Positions 9,263 through 17,567 of a stretch of DNA of 49,644 bases are shown in pieces; within the stretch, counting starts at the first letter, position 1, and every line of letters begins with the position of its first letter. Source of the DNA: Sneathiella sp. (GTDB lineage Bacteria > Pseudomonadota > Alphaproteobacteria > Sneathiellales > Sneathiellaceae); contig JAEPMY010000010.1 in the NCBI GenBank assembly GCA_017643685.1, positions 1 through 49,644 on the forward strand, read 5' to 3'. A model generated the notes under the pieces. That model did not search any database and was not told the DNA's origin. It saw only the letters and a program-made list of their open reading frames with translations. The position numbers were made by a program, and so were the translations under genes.

Positions 9263-10072
9263 TTATTCAGCTTTAGCTTCTTCCGCAGCTTCGGCAGGTG
9301 CTTCCGCTGGAGCTTCTTCTGCGGCTGCAAGCTGTTCCATTTCTGGCTCAACAGCTTCACCGAGATCGGCGCCAGAGGCAGCCATTTCTTCGGAGATACC
9401 ATCGAGAACAGCCTGTTTGAACAGATCGCAATACAGGTTGATCGCACGCAGCGCGTCATCGTTACCTGGAACTGGGAAGTCGATGCCTTCTGGATCGGAG
9501 TTACTGTCGAGGATCGCAACAACCGGAATGCCCAGTTTGTTAGCTTCTTTAACAGCCAGCTCTTCTTTGTTTGTGTCGATGACAACGATAATGTTCGGCA
9601 GGCCGCCCATATCTTTAATACCACCGAGAGCCAGTTCCAGCTTATCCCGCTCGCGTGTCATTTTCAGGACTTCTTTTTTTGTCAGACCCTGAGTGTCAGA
9701 AGACAGAATTTCTTCAACGCGACGCAGACGCTTAATGGATTCAGAAACAGTTTTCCAGTTTGTCAGCATACCGCCGAGCCAACGGTGGTTTACGTAGAAC
9801 TGTGCGCACTGCTTTGCGCTTTCAGCAACAACATCAGAAGCCTGACGCTTTGTACCAACGAACAGAACACGGCCGCCGCCAGATACTGTGTCACGCACTG
9901 CTTTCAGTGAGTGGTGCAGCATTGGAACAGTCTGCTGAAGGTCGATGATGTGGATGTTATTACGTTTGCCGAAGATGTATGGACCCATTTTAGGGTTCCA
10001 ACGGCGAGCCTGGTGGCCAAAGTGTACACCAGCTTCCAAAAGCTGACGCATAGTAAAGGTTGGCAGTGTCAT
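9263..10072 (-). CDS. rpsB: 30S ribosomal protein S2
   Basis: Small-subunit ribosomal protein needed for S1 binding. Family blocks are intact: [53 protein letters not shown] and the CDPEG-like loop [18 protein letters not shown]. The ATG at 10070-10072 has AAGGAG about 10 bases upstream; the longer open frame starting at 10171 has no such support. At 269 residues it is longer than the roughly 240 of E. coli because of an acidic Ala/Glu-rich C-terminal tail ([20 protein letters not shown]). It is the first gene of the rpsB-tsf unit. Confidence 0.97.
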   Translation of the reverse strand: MTLPTFTMRQLLEAGVHFGHQARRWNPKMGPYIFGKRNNIHIIDLQQTVPMLHHSLKAVRDTVSGGGRVLFVGTKRQASDVVAESAKQCAQFYVNHRWLGGMLTNWKTVSESIKRLRRVEEILSSDTQGLTKKEVLKMTRERDKLELALGGIKDMGGLPNIIVVIDTNKEELAVKEANKLGIPVVAILDSNSDPEGIDFPVPGNDDALRAINLYCDLFKQAVLDGISEEMAASGADLGEAVEPEMEQLAAAEEAPAEAPAEAAEEAKAE

Positions 10073-10190
10073 CCTGCGATACTCCTTTTCCGGTTGAACC
10101 TCCGTAGGGCTGCGGTTCAGATTTCTGAACACCGGATGGGCATTACCAACACAGCAATACCCGAACCCCACGTGTGAATTAACAGGGCGG

Positions 10191-10219
10191 TATCTATCCG
10201 CTTATGAGGAAAGACGCAA
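10191..10219 (-). promoter_or_regulatory. Candidate rpsB promoter
   Basis: TTGCGT (10214-10219), a 17-bp spacer and TAGATA (10191-10196) lie 119 bp before the rpsB start and just past the dnaE hairpin. Both hexamers match consensus only in part. The resulting leader of about 110 bases contains a 7-bp inverted repeat (10115-10130, GTTCAGA and TCTGAAC). Confidence 0.3.
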
Positions 10220-10221
10220 GG

Positions 10222-10262
10222 GAAAAGATGCGAGAAACGCAAAAATCAGCGCTTTTTCTCGC
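10222..10262 (-). terminator. Probable terminator after dnaE
   Basis: Directly after the dnaE stop an imperfect hairpin (minus strand GCGAGAAA with TTTCTCGC, plus inner GCGC/GCG pairing) is followed by ATCTTTTCCC. The T-run is short, so termination may be incomplete. Confidence 0.5.
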
Positions 10263-10268
10263 GATCCG

Positions 10269-13200
10269 TTAAATATCATGGACATCCTGAACGCCAGGTA
10301 CGTATTTCAGCGCCTGCCGCACTTCGGGAGAGATATTGAAACGATGCTCAAGATCGAGCTCAACCTCTTTATTATCCCCCTCAAGATTTAGAACGAAAGC
10401 AACACGACCACGGCCGCGCCCCGCCCCCCCAAGGATCTGAGAAATCTGGCCAAGCGGATTGTCGTCATCAAGGAAGATACGCACCCCATCACCCGTCTGC
10501 GCGGCGACATGTTCAAGGCGCTGAACGGAGTTGGCCGTAATCCGCGGCTGGTCATTTTCAACATCCATATGGCCGCTGACGCTGACCACAACAGAATTAC
10601 CAACCTCCAGAATTTCGCGGCACTGCATCAAGGTTTCTTCGAACAAAGTCACTTCAAACGCACCCGCCGCATCTGAGAGCTGAACAAAGGCGAGTGCCTT
10701 ACCCTTCTTCGTCTTGATCTGACGCTTGCCCATAATTGTCCCGGCAAGCTTTGATGCACTTTCCGCTGCGGAAAGGTTAGAGAGAAACTTTATACTGCTT
10801 TTCACGCCCGCTTTATCCAATGTCTTGGCATAAGCATCAAGCGGGTGACCGGAAAGATAAAAACCAACAGCATCGAACTCTTGCTTCAGCTGCTCCATTG
10901 AGGTCCAACGACTGGCTTTCGCCATAACGGGCCCGACTGAGTTTTCAGATGCCCCGCCGCCACCGCCGAACAGGTTCACTTGCCCCGATCCACGCTCTTC
11001 TTCCATCTGCTGCGCATGACGAAGAATATTTTCCAATGAGGCAAAAGTTTGTGCCCGGTCCCCATTTAAAACATCAAACGCACCTGCCCGCACAAGATTT
11101 TCAGCTTGTCGCTTATTCAGATGTTTTGGGTTCAACCGGGAGGCAAAATCAGAAATGTCTTTGAAAGGCCCATTCTGGCGGCGCTCCTCCACGATACCGG
11201 CCATGGCATCCCGGCCCACATTCTTGACCGCGGCCAAAGCATACCGAACCGCCCCCTCGTCCCCCTCGAATTCAACGTTAAATTCGACTTCGGACTGGTT
11301 CAGGCACGGCGGATAAAGCGGAATACCGTTCTTTTCCATATCCTGCCGGAAAATGTTCAGCTTATCCGTATTATTGATATCGAGGCTCATGGACGCCGCC
11401 ATAAACTCAACCGGATAGTTCGCTTTCAAATAAGCCGTATGATAGGAGACGAGCGCATAAGCCGCCGCGTGCGATTTGTTGAAACCATAACTCGCAAATT
11501 TCGCCACCAGATCGAAGATATGACTGGCCTGTTTTGGATCAACGCCCTGCTCTTCCGCCCCATCACAGAAACGAGCCCGCTGCTTATCCATCTCCTCTTT
11601 AATCTTCTTACCCATAGCGCGGCGAAGCAAATCCGCTTCGCCAAGGCTGTATCCAGCAAGAACCTTCGCGATCTCCATCACCTGCTCCTGATAGATGATC
11701 ACGCCATAGGTTTCTTCCAGAATATGCTCAAGCTTTGGATGAAGAAGGTTTGGCTCCTCCTCACCATGCTTACAGCGGATATAGGTGGGAATATTTTCCA
11801 TTGGGCCCGGACGGTAAAGGGCCACAATCGCGATAATATCCTCAAAGGCGTCAGGGCGCATCTTCCGCAGCATATCGCGCATGCCCGAACTCTCGAGCTG
11901 GAACACGCCGACCGTATCGCCGCGGGTCAACAGCTCAAACGTCGCCTTATCATCCAGTGGGATCGAAGAGTAATCGATTTCAATTCCCCGTTTGGCAATC
12001 AAATCCTTCGCCCGGTCCAACACGGTCAAAGTCTTAAGACCCAAGAAATCGAACTTCACCAGCCCCGCCGTTTCCACATATTTCATGGAATATTGCGTCA
12101 CTGGCATGTCAGAGCGAGGGTCTCGGTACAGCGGAACCAGCTCATCAAGCTCCCGGTCCCCGATCACAACGCCCGCCGCATGGGTGGAGGCATGTCGATA
12201 CAAGCCTTCAAGCTGCAATGCAATTTCAATTAGGCGCGCAACCTCTGGATCATTCCGCTGTGCTTCCCGCAAGGGAACTTCAGAATCCAAAGCTTCCTGC
12301 AATGTCATCGGGTTTGCAGGGTTTGACGGGATCAGCTTACTGATGCGGTCCACCTGACCATAAGGCATCTGCAACACGCGCCCCACATCGCGGATCGCCG
12401 CCTTAGCTTGCAACTTACCAAAAGTGATAATCTGCGCCACCTGATCATGACCATATTTATCCTGCACATAACGGATAACGCGTTCCCGCTTATCCTGACA
12501 GAAGTCGATATCAAAGTCGGGCATGCTGACACGTTCCGGGTTCAGGAACCGCTCAAACAGCAAACCAAAGCGAAGGGGATCCAGATCCGTAATGGTGAGC
12601 GCCCACGCCACCACGGAGCCAGCACCGGAGCCACGCCCGGGCCCCACCGGAATATTGTGCTCCTTTGACCACTGAATAAAATCCGAAACGATCAGGAAGT
12701 AGCCCGGGAAGCCCATCTGGTTAATGATGCCCGTCTCATATTCCAACCGCTCCCAATATTCTTTGGCTTTCTCCTCACGGGTGGCAGCGTCCATATCGTC
12801 GGTAAAAACCGCATGCTCAAGACGTTTGCGAAGCCCTTCTTCTGCCATCGCGCGCAGCTCTTCCGCCTCGTTCCGCCCCGCGCCTGAATCAAAGGCTGGC
12901 AGAATTGGATCACGAACGGGAGATAAAACGGCGCAGCGCTGCGCGATGACAACGGTGTTATCAATGGCCTCTGGCAGGTCACTGAAAAGCGCCTTCATCT
13001 CATCAGCAGATTTGAAATAATGTTCTTCGGTGCGACGGGGGCGCTCCAACTCACCGACATAAGAGCCAGACGCGATACACAAAAGCGCATCATGGGCGTC
13101 ATACATTTTCCGCTCAGGGAAGAAACATTCATTGGTCGCCACGAGCGGGATATCATATTCATAGGCGAGCTCTAGAAAGCGTGGCTCGGTACGTTGTTCC

Positions 13201-13748
13201 GACTCAATATTATGGCGCTGAATTTCCATATAAAGGCGACCGTCAAAAACCGCCTTCAATCGCGCAAGCAGCTCAACCGCCTCTTCATCCTGATCTGAGA
13301 GGATCAATCGGCCGAGCGGTCCGCCAGCACCGCCGGTCAGGCAAATAATACCATCGCTATGATTTTGAAGGACCTCGAAAGGGACCTGTGCGGTCTCCCC
13401 TGCCTCTGTTTTCAAAAAGGCATGAGAGGTCAATTTCAGAAGATTATAATAACCCGCATCATTTTGGGCGAGTAGAACAAGAGGTGTTGGTTCAGGACGA
13501 CGGCCATTTCGCTCTAGCGGGCCCTCACTGGTCAGAGCAATCTGACACCCCATGATAGGCTGCACCCCGGCCCCCGGCAGCGTCAATGATGCCTCAAGAC
13601 TGCCGAACATATTACTTGTATCTGTGATTGCCACCGCAGGCATGGCGTATTGATCACAAAGCTTGGTCAGCATCTTGACCGGGATCGCGCCCTCTGAGAG
13701 GGAATAAGCGGTATGAACCCGAAGATGTACAAACCCGGCATGTGACAT
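10269..13748 (-). CDS. dnaE: DNA polymerase III subunit alpha
   Basis: Replicative polymerase catalytic subunit, 1159 residues, equal to the E. coli length. In order: PHP domain (VHLRVHTAYSLSEGAIPVKM to about 280), palm with the catalytic pair in MPDFDIDFCQDKR (about 395-410), the third catalytic Asp region (LVKFDFLGLKTLTVLDRA), fingers (YGVIIYQEQVMEIA, DLLRRAMGKKIKEEM), helix-hairpin-helix (SRLNPKHLNKRQAENLVRAG), a Gly-rich linker, and the OB fold (LAGTIMGKRQIKTKKGKALA). The ATG at 13746-13748 has GGAAGG seven bases upstream. An in-frame GTG at 13790 overlaps the likely -10 box. A DnaA box and an SOS-controlled small gene lie directly upstream. Confidence 0.97.
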   Translation of the reverse strand: MSHAGFVHLRVHTAYSLSEGAIPVKMLTKLCDQYAMPAVAITDTSNMFGSLEASLTLPGAGVQPIMGCQIALTSEGPLERNGRRPEPTPLVLLAQNDAGYYNLLKLTSHAFLKTEAGETAQVPFEVLQNHSDGIICLTGGAGGPLGRLILSDQDEEAVELLARLKAVFDGRLYMEIQRHNIESEQRTEPRFLELAYEYDIPLVATNECFFPERKMYDAHDALLCIASGSYVGELERPRRTEEHYFKSADEMKALFSDLPEAIDNTVVIAQRCAVLSPVRDPILPAFDSGAGRNEAEELRAMAEEGLRKRLEHAVFTDDMDAATREEKAKEYWERLEYETGIINQMGFPGYFLIVSDFIQWSKEHNIPVGPGRGSGAGSVVAWALTITDLDPLRFGLLFERFLNPERVSMPDFDIDFCQDKRERVIRYVQDKYGHDQVAQIITFGKLQAKAAIRDVGRVLQMPYGQVDRISKLIPSNPANPMTLQEALDSEVPLREAQRNDPEVARLIEIALQLEGLYRHASTHAAGVVIGDRELDELVPLYRDPRSDMPVTQYSMKYVETAGLVKFDFLGLKTLTVLDRAKDLIAKRGIEIDYSSIPLDDKATFELLTRGDTVGVFQLESSGMRDMLRKMRPDAFEDIIAIVALYRPGPMENIPTYIRCKHGEEEPNLLHPKLEHILEETYGVIIYQEQVMEIAKVLAGYSLGEADLLRRAMGKKIKEEMDKQRARFCDGAEEQGVDPKQASHIFDLVAKFASYGFNKSHAAAYALVSYHTAYLKANYPVEFMAASMSLDINNTDKLNIFRQDMEKNGIPLYPPCLNQSEVEFNVEFEGDEGAVRYALAAVKNVGRDAMAGIVEERRQNGPFKDISDFASRLNPKHLNKRQAENLVRAGAFDVLNGDRAQTFASLENILRHAQQMEEERGSGQVNLFGGGGGASENSVGPVMAKASRWTSMEQLKQEFDAVGFYLSGHPLDAYAKTLDKAGVKSSIKFLSNLSAAESASKLAGTIMGKRQIKTKKGKALAFVQLSDAAGAFEVTLFEETLMQCREILEVGNSVVVSVSGHMDVENDQPRITANSVQRLEHVAAQTGDGVRIFLDDDNPLGQISQILGGAGRGRGRVAFVLNLEGDNKEVELDLEHRFNISPEVRQALKYVPGVQDVHDI

Positions 13749-13782
13749 GGAACGACCTTCCAATTGAGACTTTATTCGGCCC

Positions 13783-13791
13783 ATTATCACA
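13783..13791 (-). promoter_or_regulatory. Extended -10 box, probable dnaE promoter
   Basis: TGTGATAAT on the minus strand fits the extended -10 form TGnTATAAT with one mismatch, 34 bases before the dnaE start. No good -35 hexamer precedes it, which extended -10 promoters can tolerate. Confidence 0.4.
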
Positions 13792-13827
13792 TACCTTTTT
13801 CAAAAGATAAGATCTTGACTCCCGCCA

Positions 13828-13849
13828 ACAGAAAATTTTCTGTGGATAA
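13828..13849 (-). promoter_or_regulatory. 16-bp palindrome joined to a perfect DnaA box upstream of dnaE
   Basis: ACAGAAAATTTTCTGT (13828-13843) is a perfect palindrome, and the minus strand across its edge reads TTATCCACA (13841-13849), an exact DnaA 9-mer. It lies about 95 bp before dnaE. DnaA acts as a transcription factor in Alphaproteobacteria, so a link between initiator level and polymerase synthesis is possible. One such 9-mer per window is not far from chance. Confidence 0.4.
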
Positions 13850-13861
13850 ATCCTGAATTTC

Positions 13862-13969
13862 TTATCCGGTGAAGCTATGGACGATCTCCGCCCAGAAGAC
13901 GAGCGTCGCCATTACACTCCCAAATACGACAAGTTCGAAACCGCTTTTTACAAGTTTGATTTTGCTCAT
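13862..13969 (-). CDS. 35-residue single-span membrane protein, probable SOS-induced SidA-like division inhibitor
   Basis: The ORF begins at ATG 13967-13969 with a strong ribosome site (GGAGG, 5 bases upstream) and ends at TAA 13862-13864. The product has a basic N-terminus (MSKIKLVKSG), one hydrophobic span (about residues 11-29, FELVVFGSVMATLVFWAEI) and a short polar tail (VHSFTG). Its promoter carries an exact alphaproteobacterial LexA box, so expression should be SOS-induced. Caulobacter SidA is a 29-residue, single-span, LexA-controlled peptide that blocks division through FtsW; this gene matches it in size, topology and control. I see no residue-level proof of homology, so function is inferred. 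A membrane peptide toxin is the main alternative. It lies 113 bp upstream of dnaE and may be co-transcribed with it. Confidence 0.75.
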   Translation of the reverse strand: MSKIKLVKSGFELVVFGSVMATLVFWAEIVHSFTG

Positions 13970-13996
13970 ATCAGCCTCCATTAATCTGTTGAGGCG

Positions 13997-14025
13997 ATAA
14001 TGTTCTTTTTTTGTTCTCATGTCAA
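13997..14025 (-). promoter_or_regulatory. Near-consensus promoter of the 35-codon gene
   Basis: Minus strand: TTGACA (14020-14025), exactly 17 bp, CATTAT (13997-14002). Transcription would start near 13990, giving a leader of about 20 bases before the ATG, which contains the GGAGG ribosome site. The -35 is perfect and the -10 matches at four of six positions. Confidence 0.75.
14002..14016 (-). promoter_or_regulatory. LexA operator (SOS box) GAAC-N7-GAAC
   Basis: Minus strand GAACAAAAAAAGAAC, a direct repeat of GAAC with seven bases between. This is the form bound by alphaproteobacterial LexA (Caulobacter, Rhodobacter, Sinorhizobium types). It fills the spacer between the -35 and -10 of the promoter above and touches the first base of the -10, an ideal repression position. 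A further inverted pair, TGTTCTC (14012-14018) and GAGAACA (14033-14039), overlaps it. Confidence 0.78.
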
Positions 14026-14108
14026 ACAAAAGGAGAACATTTTTATTTTATCCAAATATATCAGCACCTTGACTTTATCGAGGGATACGATTTTTTAATG
14101 AGAAATAC

Positions 14109-14153
14109 GAATCAATATAATCAAACAAGAATCAGATTAGGTCGTAAGAATCA
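14109..14153. repeat. Three GAATCA repeats spaced about two helical turns
   Basis: GAATCA occurs at 14109-14114, 14129-14134 and 14148-14153 (20 and 19 bp apart), with a related AATCA at 14119-14123, in the AT-rich gap between the lolD terminator and the SOS promoter. Otherwise I see nothing in 14041-14152. Phased repeats may be a protein-binding array, or chance in AT-rich DNA. Confidence 0.3.
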
Positions 14154-14175
14154 AAAAAGGGCGCCATAGGCGCCC
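14153..14175 (-). terminator. Intrinsic terminator after lolD
   Basis: Minus strand GGGCGCC, TAT loop, GGCGCCC followed by six T (A-run at 14153-14158). It starts 28 bp past the lolD stop and separates the proS-lolCD unit from the SOS promoter. Confidence 0.88.
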
Positions 14176-14202
14176 CCTCTATAAAAGATCTATAATCAGA
14201 AA

Positions 14203-14883
14203 TTAGTCTTCAATCAGCTGATGATCCCTCACCTGAACAATCCGATCCATTCGGGCGGCGAGTTCCCGGTTATGAGTAGCGACAAGCGCACCCACATTCT
14301 GTTTTCGTAGCAAATTCACGAAATTCTCAAACACCATATCAGATGTTGCCTCATCCAGATTACCTGTTGGCTCATCTGCTAAAAGCAATGAGGGATGATT
14401 TGCAAGCGCACGGGCAATCGCAACCCGCTGCTGTTCACCACCAGAGAGACGCGCCGGACGGTGGGTCAATCGATGACTTAGCCCCATTAGCTCCAGAAGC
14501 TCCGTAGCGTTGTTCTTGGCTATGGATTTAGAAACGCCGGAAATCAGATTTGGCATCATCACATTCTCAAGCGCAGAAAACTCCGGCAGGAGATGATGGA
14601 ACTGATACACAAAGCCGATGTCATTGCGGCGAATACGGGTGCGTTTGTTATCTTTTGATGCCGTGCAATCCTCACCATTGATCAGAACTTTACCACTGGT
14701 TGGTGGCTCCAAAAGTCCTGCAATCTGCAACAAAGTGGATTTACCAGCACCGGACTGCCCCAGCAGCGCCACGATCTCGCCCGGGCGAATGCTCAGATTA
14801 ACCGCCTGTAAAATCTCCAATCTTTCACCAGCCTGCTCAAACACACGGGTGACGTTTTCAAGTTGCAACACCGGACTATTCAT
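14203..14883 (-). CDS. lolD: Lipoprotein-releasing ABC transporter ATPase LolD
   Basis: ATPase that powers release of outer-membrane lipoproteins from the inner membrane to LolA. All ABC motifs are present in 226 residues: Walker A GQSGAGKST, Q-loop VYQFHHLLPEFSALENV, signature LSGGEQQRVAIARAL, Walker B LLLADEPTGNLD, and the H-loop VATHN. The Q-loop FHHLLPEF is typical of LolD rather than of MacB. I use the ATG at 14881-14883, which overlaps the permease stop by 8 bp and so suggests coupled translation; a longer frame to 14958 would run deep into the permease gene. Confidence 0.95.
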   Translation of the reverse strand: MNSPVLQLENVTRVFEQAGERLEILQAVNLSIRPGEIVALLGQSGAGKSTLLQIAGLLEPPTSGKVLINGEDCTASKDNKRTRIRRNDIGFVYQFHHLLPEFSALENVMMPNLISGVSKSIAKNNATELLELMGLSHRLTHRPARLSGGEQQRVAIARALANHPSLLLADEPTGNLDEATSDMVFENFVNLLRKQNVGALVATHNRELAARMDRIVQVRDHQLIED

Positions 14884-16123
14884 AGCGAAGCGCCTCCACC
14901 GGATCGAGGCGCGCCGCGCGCCAAGATGGGTAAATAGTCGCCGCCAGCGAGATGACAAGCGCCATAATCACGACAGATGTCACTTCCGATGGGTCAACCT
15001 TCGCTGGCAGATTAGAGAGGAAATAAATCTCTGCTGAGAATAGCTCCGCCCCTGTCAGACCTTCGATAATCTGTTTGATCTCGTCAATATTCGCACAAAA
15101 CCCGAGCCCCAACAGAAAACCAAATAAGGTTCCGATGACACCAATGCTCGCCCCGGCAATGAAGAAGACCCGCATGATCATCCCCCGCGTCGCCCCCATC
15201 GTACGAAGGATCGCAACATCCCTGCCCTTATCTTTCACCAGCATGATCAAGCTGGAGATAATATTGAAAGCCGCCACCAGGATAATGAGCGTGAGGATCA
15301 GGAACATCACATTCCTCTCCACTTCAAGCGCATTAAAGAAGCTGGCTCGGGATTGCTGCCAATTATAAATGAACGCTCGCATGGTGACGGCATTAATGAC
15401 GTCGGAGCGGATTTTAAGGGCCGTGTCCGGATCGGTCGCAAAGACCTCGAGCGAGGTAACCCCTTCCCCATATTTAAAATAGGTTTGCGCAGCACTGAGC
15501 GACATGAAGAGATAACCGCTGTCATATTCATACATACCCGTGTTGAACAATCCGCCAACCGTGTATGTCTTAACCCGCGGCACATTACCAAAGACAGTGC
15601 TGGTTGTCTTAGGCGAGAGAAGTTTGACCTTATCGCCAACAGACAACCCAAGGCTCTGTGCAAGACGATAGCCGATCAGGATCGATTTCCCTTCTGCATA
15701 CCCCTCGGTAGAGCCAAGGAAAATATTCTCGGACAAAACTGTCAGGCTATCCAGATCCTGCGGGGTCAAGGCCCGAACCAATGCGCCGCTGGCATTTGAT
15801 CCAGCCGTTGCCATCACCTGACCCTCGATCAGCGGGGTGACACGCACCACGTCATTCAATGCAGAAAGGCGATTAACAGTGAGATCATAGTCAACGAGCA
15901 GACCATTCTCCGGGGCTTTGATCTCGTAATGTCCGTTCATACCCAGGATCCGGTCCAGCAATTCTGCCCGGAACCCGTTCATAACGGACATCACGATAAT
16001 GAGTGTCGCCACCCCAAGCCCAATTCCCAGAAAAGAAAAGAGTGCGATTACCGAAATAAAACCTTCTTGTCGCCGCGCCCGCAAATAACGGAGCGCCATA
16101 GTCCATTCAAATCTGGAAAACAC
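14876..16123 (-). CDS. lolC: Lipoprotein-releasing ABC transporter permease (LolC/LolE family)
   Basis: Inner-membrane permease that works with LolD to extract lipoproteins. The 415 residues have the family layout: first membrane span (FISVIALFSFLGIGLGVATL), the signature IIVMSVMNGFRAELLDRILG, a periplasmic domain (about 50-270), then three C-terminal spans (MFLILTLIILVAAFNIISSL onward) with the coupling-helix region VAILRTMGATRGMIMRVF. Only one permease gene is present, as in many Alphaproteobacteria, which would give a homodimer. The start is GTG 16121-16123, 6 bp after proS; an ATG at 16099 would cut off the conserved N-terminus. Confidence 0.93.
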   Translation of the reverse strand: MFSRFEWTMALRYLRARRQEGFISVIALFSFLGIGLGVATLIIVMSVMNGFRAELLDRILGMNGHYEIKAPENGLLVDYDLTVNRLSALNDVVRVTPLIEGQVMATAGSNASGALVRALTPQDLDSLTVLSENIFLGSTEGYAEGKSILIGYRLAQSLGLSVGDKVKLLSPKTTSTVFGNVPRVKTYTVGGLFNTGMYEYDSGYLFMSLSAAQTYFKYGEGVTSLEVFATDPDTALKIRSDVINAVTMRAFIYNWQQSRASFFNALEVERNVMFLILTLIILVAAFNIISSLIMLVKDKGRDVAILRTMGATRGMIMRVFFIAGASIGVIGTLFGFLLGLGFCANIDEIKQIIEGLTGAELFSAEIYFLSNLPAKVDPSEVTSVVIMALVISLAATIYPSWRAARLDPVEALRYE

Positions 16124-16129
16124 GATGGA

Positions 16130-17443
16130 TTATCCTATCAGTTTGGCAAGGGCTGCTTCAGGAGACAGTTCTTCTTTTTCACCGGTTTTCCGGTTCTTCA
16201 CTTCAACCACACCGTTTTTCACGCCGCGCGGCCCAACAGAGAACTGCCAAGGCAGACCGATCAGATCCATATTGGCAAACTTCGCACCGGCACGATCAGA
16301 TGTATCATCGTAAAGAACCTCAACCTCCGCCGCATTCAACTTGGCATAAAGGTCTTCACATGCCGCATCACAGGCCTCATCACCGGATTTCAGGTTAATC
16401 AAACCAACCTGGAACGGGGCGACCTCTTCTGGCCAAACGATACCGTTTTCATCGTGACATGCCTCGATGATGCCACCCACAAGACGGGAGACACCGATAC
16501 CGTAAGACCCCATGGACACGGTCACATCTTTGCCGTCCGGTCCTGTAACATTGGCGCCCATAGCTGCGGAATATTTCTGACCAAAGTGGAAGATATGTCC
16601 AACTTCGATACCACGGCGCGTCACCAACTCATCCCCAGAGATTGGGCAGTTGTCTGGATCGTGCATTTCATCTGCCGCTGCGTACAAACTGGTCCACGTG
16701 TCCACAATCCCCTGCAGCTCTTCCGGGCTGTAATCTCTGTCTTCAGGTGTCTGAAGGTTCAGAACGTCTTTATGGTAGAATACCTCACTCTCACCTGTGT
16801 CGGCCAGAATGATGAACTCATGAGACAAATCACCGCCAATAGGGCCCGTGTCCGCACGAAGCGGAATAGCCTGCAACCCAAGGCGCGCATAAGTCTTCAG
16901 ATAAGCGACGAACATGCGGTTATAAGCGATTTTCGCGCCTTCATAATCCAGATCAAAAGAATAAGCATCTTTCATCAGGAACTCGCGGCCCCGCATCACC
17001 CCAAAACGCGGACGAACCTCATCCCGGAATTTCCACTGAATATGATACAGGTTCAGCGGCAGATCCTTATAGCTGCGCACGTTGGAGCGGAAAATGTCCG
17101 TCACCTGCTCTTCATTGGTTGGGCCGTATAGCATTTCACGGTCATGGCGATCGGTAATGCGCAGCATTTCCTTACCATAGTCGTCATAACGATTGGACTC
17201 GCGCCATAATTCAGCTGGCTGAATGGTTGGCATCAGAATTTCAAGCGCGCCTGCTTTATTCTGTTCGTCCCGAACAATATTCTCGATGTTCTTCAAAACC
17301 TTCTGACCAAGTGGCAGCCAGGAATAGATCCCTGCAGAAGACTGCTGGATCATGCCGGCGCGCAGCATCAAACGGTGAGAGGCAATTTGTGCTTCCTTTG
17401 GATCTTCCTTCAAAGTCGGCATAAAATAACGGGAGAGACGCAT
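16130..17443 (-). CDS. proS: Prolyl-tRNA synthetase, short form without editing insert
   Basis: Charges tRNA-Pro. At 437 residues it lacks the roughly 180-residue INS editing domain found between motifs 2 and 3 in the E. coli enzyme. Class II motifs are visible: [19 protein letters not shown], the [11 protein letters not shown] block, motif 2 ([20 protein letters not shown]), motif 3 ([17 protein letters not shown]), then the anticodon-binding domain (about 340-437). This short type is standard in Alphaproteobacteria, where a separate ProXp-ala protein usually clears Ala-tRNA-Pro. The ATG has AGAGGG five bases upstream. lolC follows after 6 bp. Confidence 0.97.
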   Translation of the reverse strand: MRLSRYFMPTLKEDPKEAQIASHRLMLRAGMIQQSSAGIYSWLPLGQKVLKNIENIVRDEQNKAGALEILMPTIQPAELWRESNRYDDYGKEMLRITDRHDREMLYGPTNEEQVTDIFRSNVRSYKDLPLNLYHIQWKFRDEVRPRFGVMRGREFLMKDAYSFDLDYEGAKIAYNRMFVAYLKTYARLGLQAIPLRADTGPIGGDLSHEFIILADTGESEVFYHKDVLNLQTPEDRDYSPEELQGIVDTWTSLYAAADEMHDPDNCPISGDELVTRRGIEVGHIFHFGQKYSAAMGANVTGPDGKDVTVSMGSYGIGVSRLVGGIIEACHDENGIVWPEEVAPFQVGLINLKSGDEACDAACEDLYAKLNAAEVEVLYDDTSDRAGAKFANMDLIGLPWQFSVGPRGVKNGVVEVKNRKTGEKEELSPEAALAKLIG

Positions 17444-17567
17444 GAAACCCTCTGTTTAATTCGCAAAATCGCGTAAGTGTATAACTGGCCCTAGATTAAG
17501 GCGTTTTTCAGACTTTTAAAGGGATTTGGCAAGATTGCAAGTCAGAAGGCCTAAATGAAGGCTCTGA

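Noticed and set aside
11106-12233. 375-codon plus-strand frame opposite dnaE
   Set aside because: Shadow of the conserved dnaE catalytic region.
15929-17131. 400-codon plus-strand frame opposite proS and lolC
   Set aside because: Spans two conserved minus-strand genes; no domain or ribosome site.
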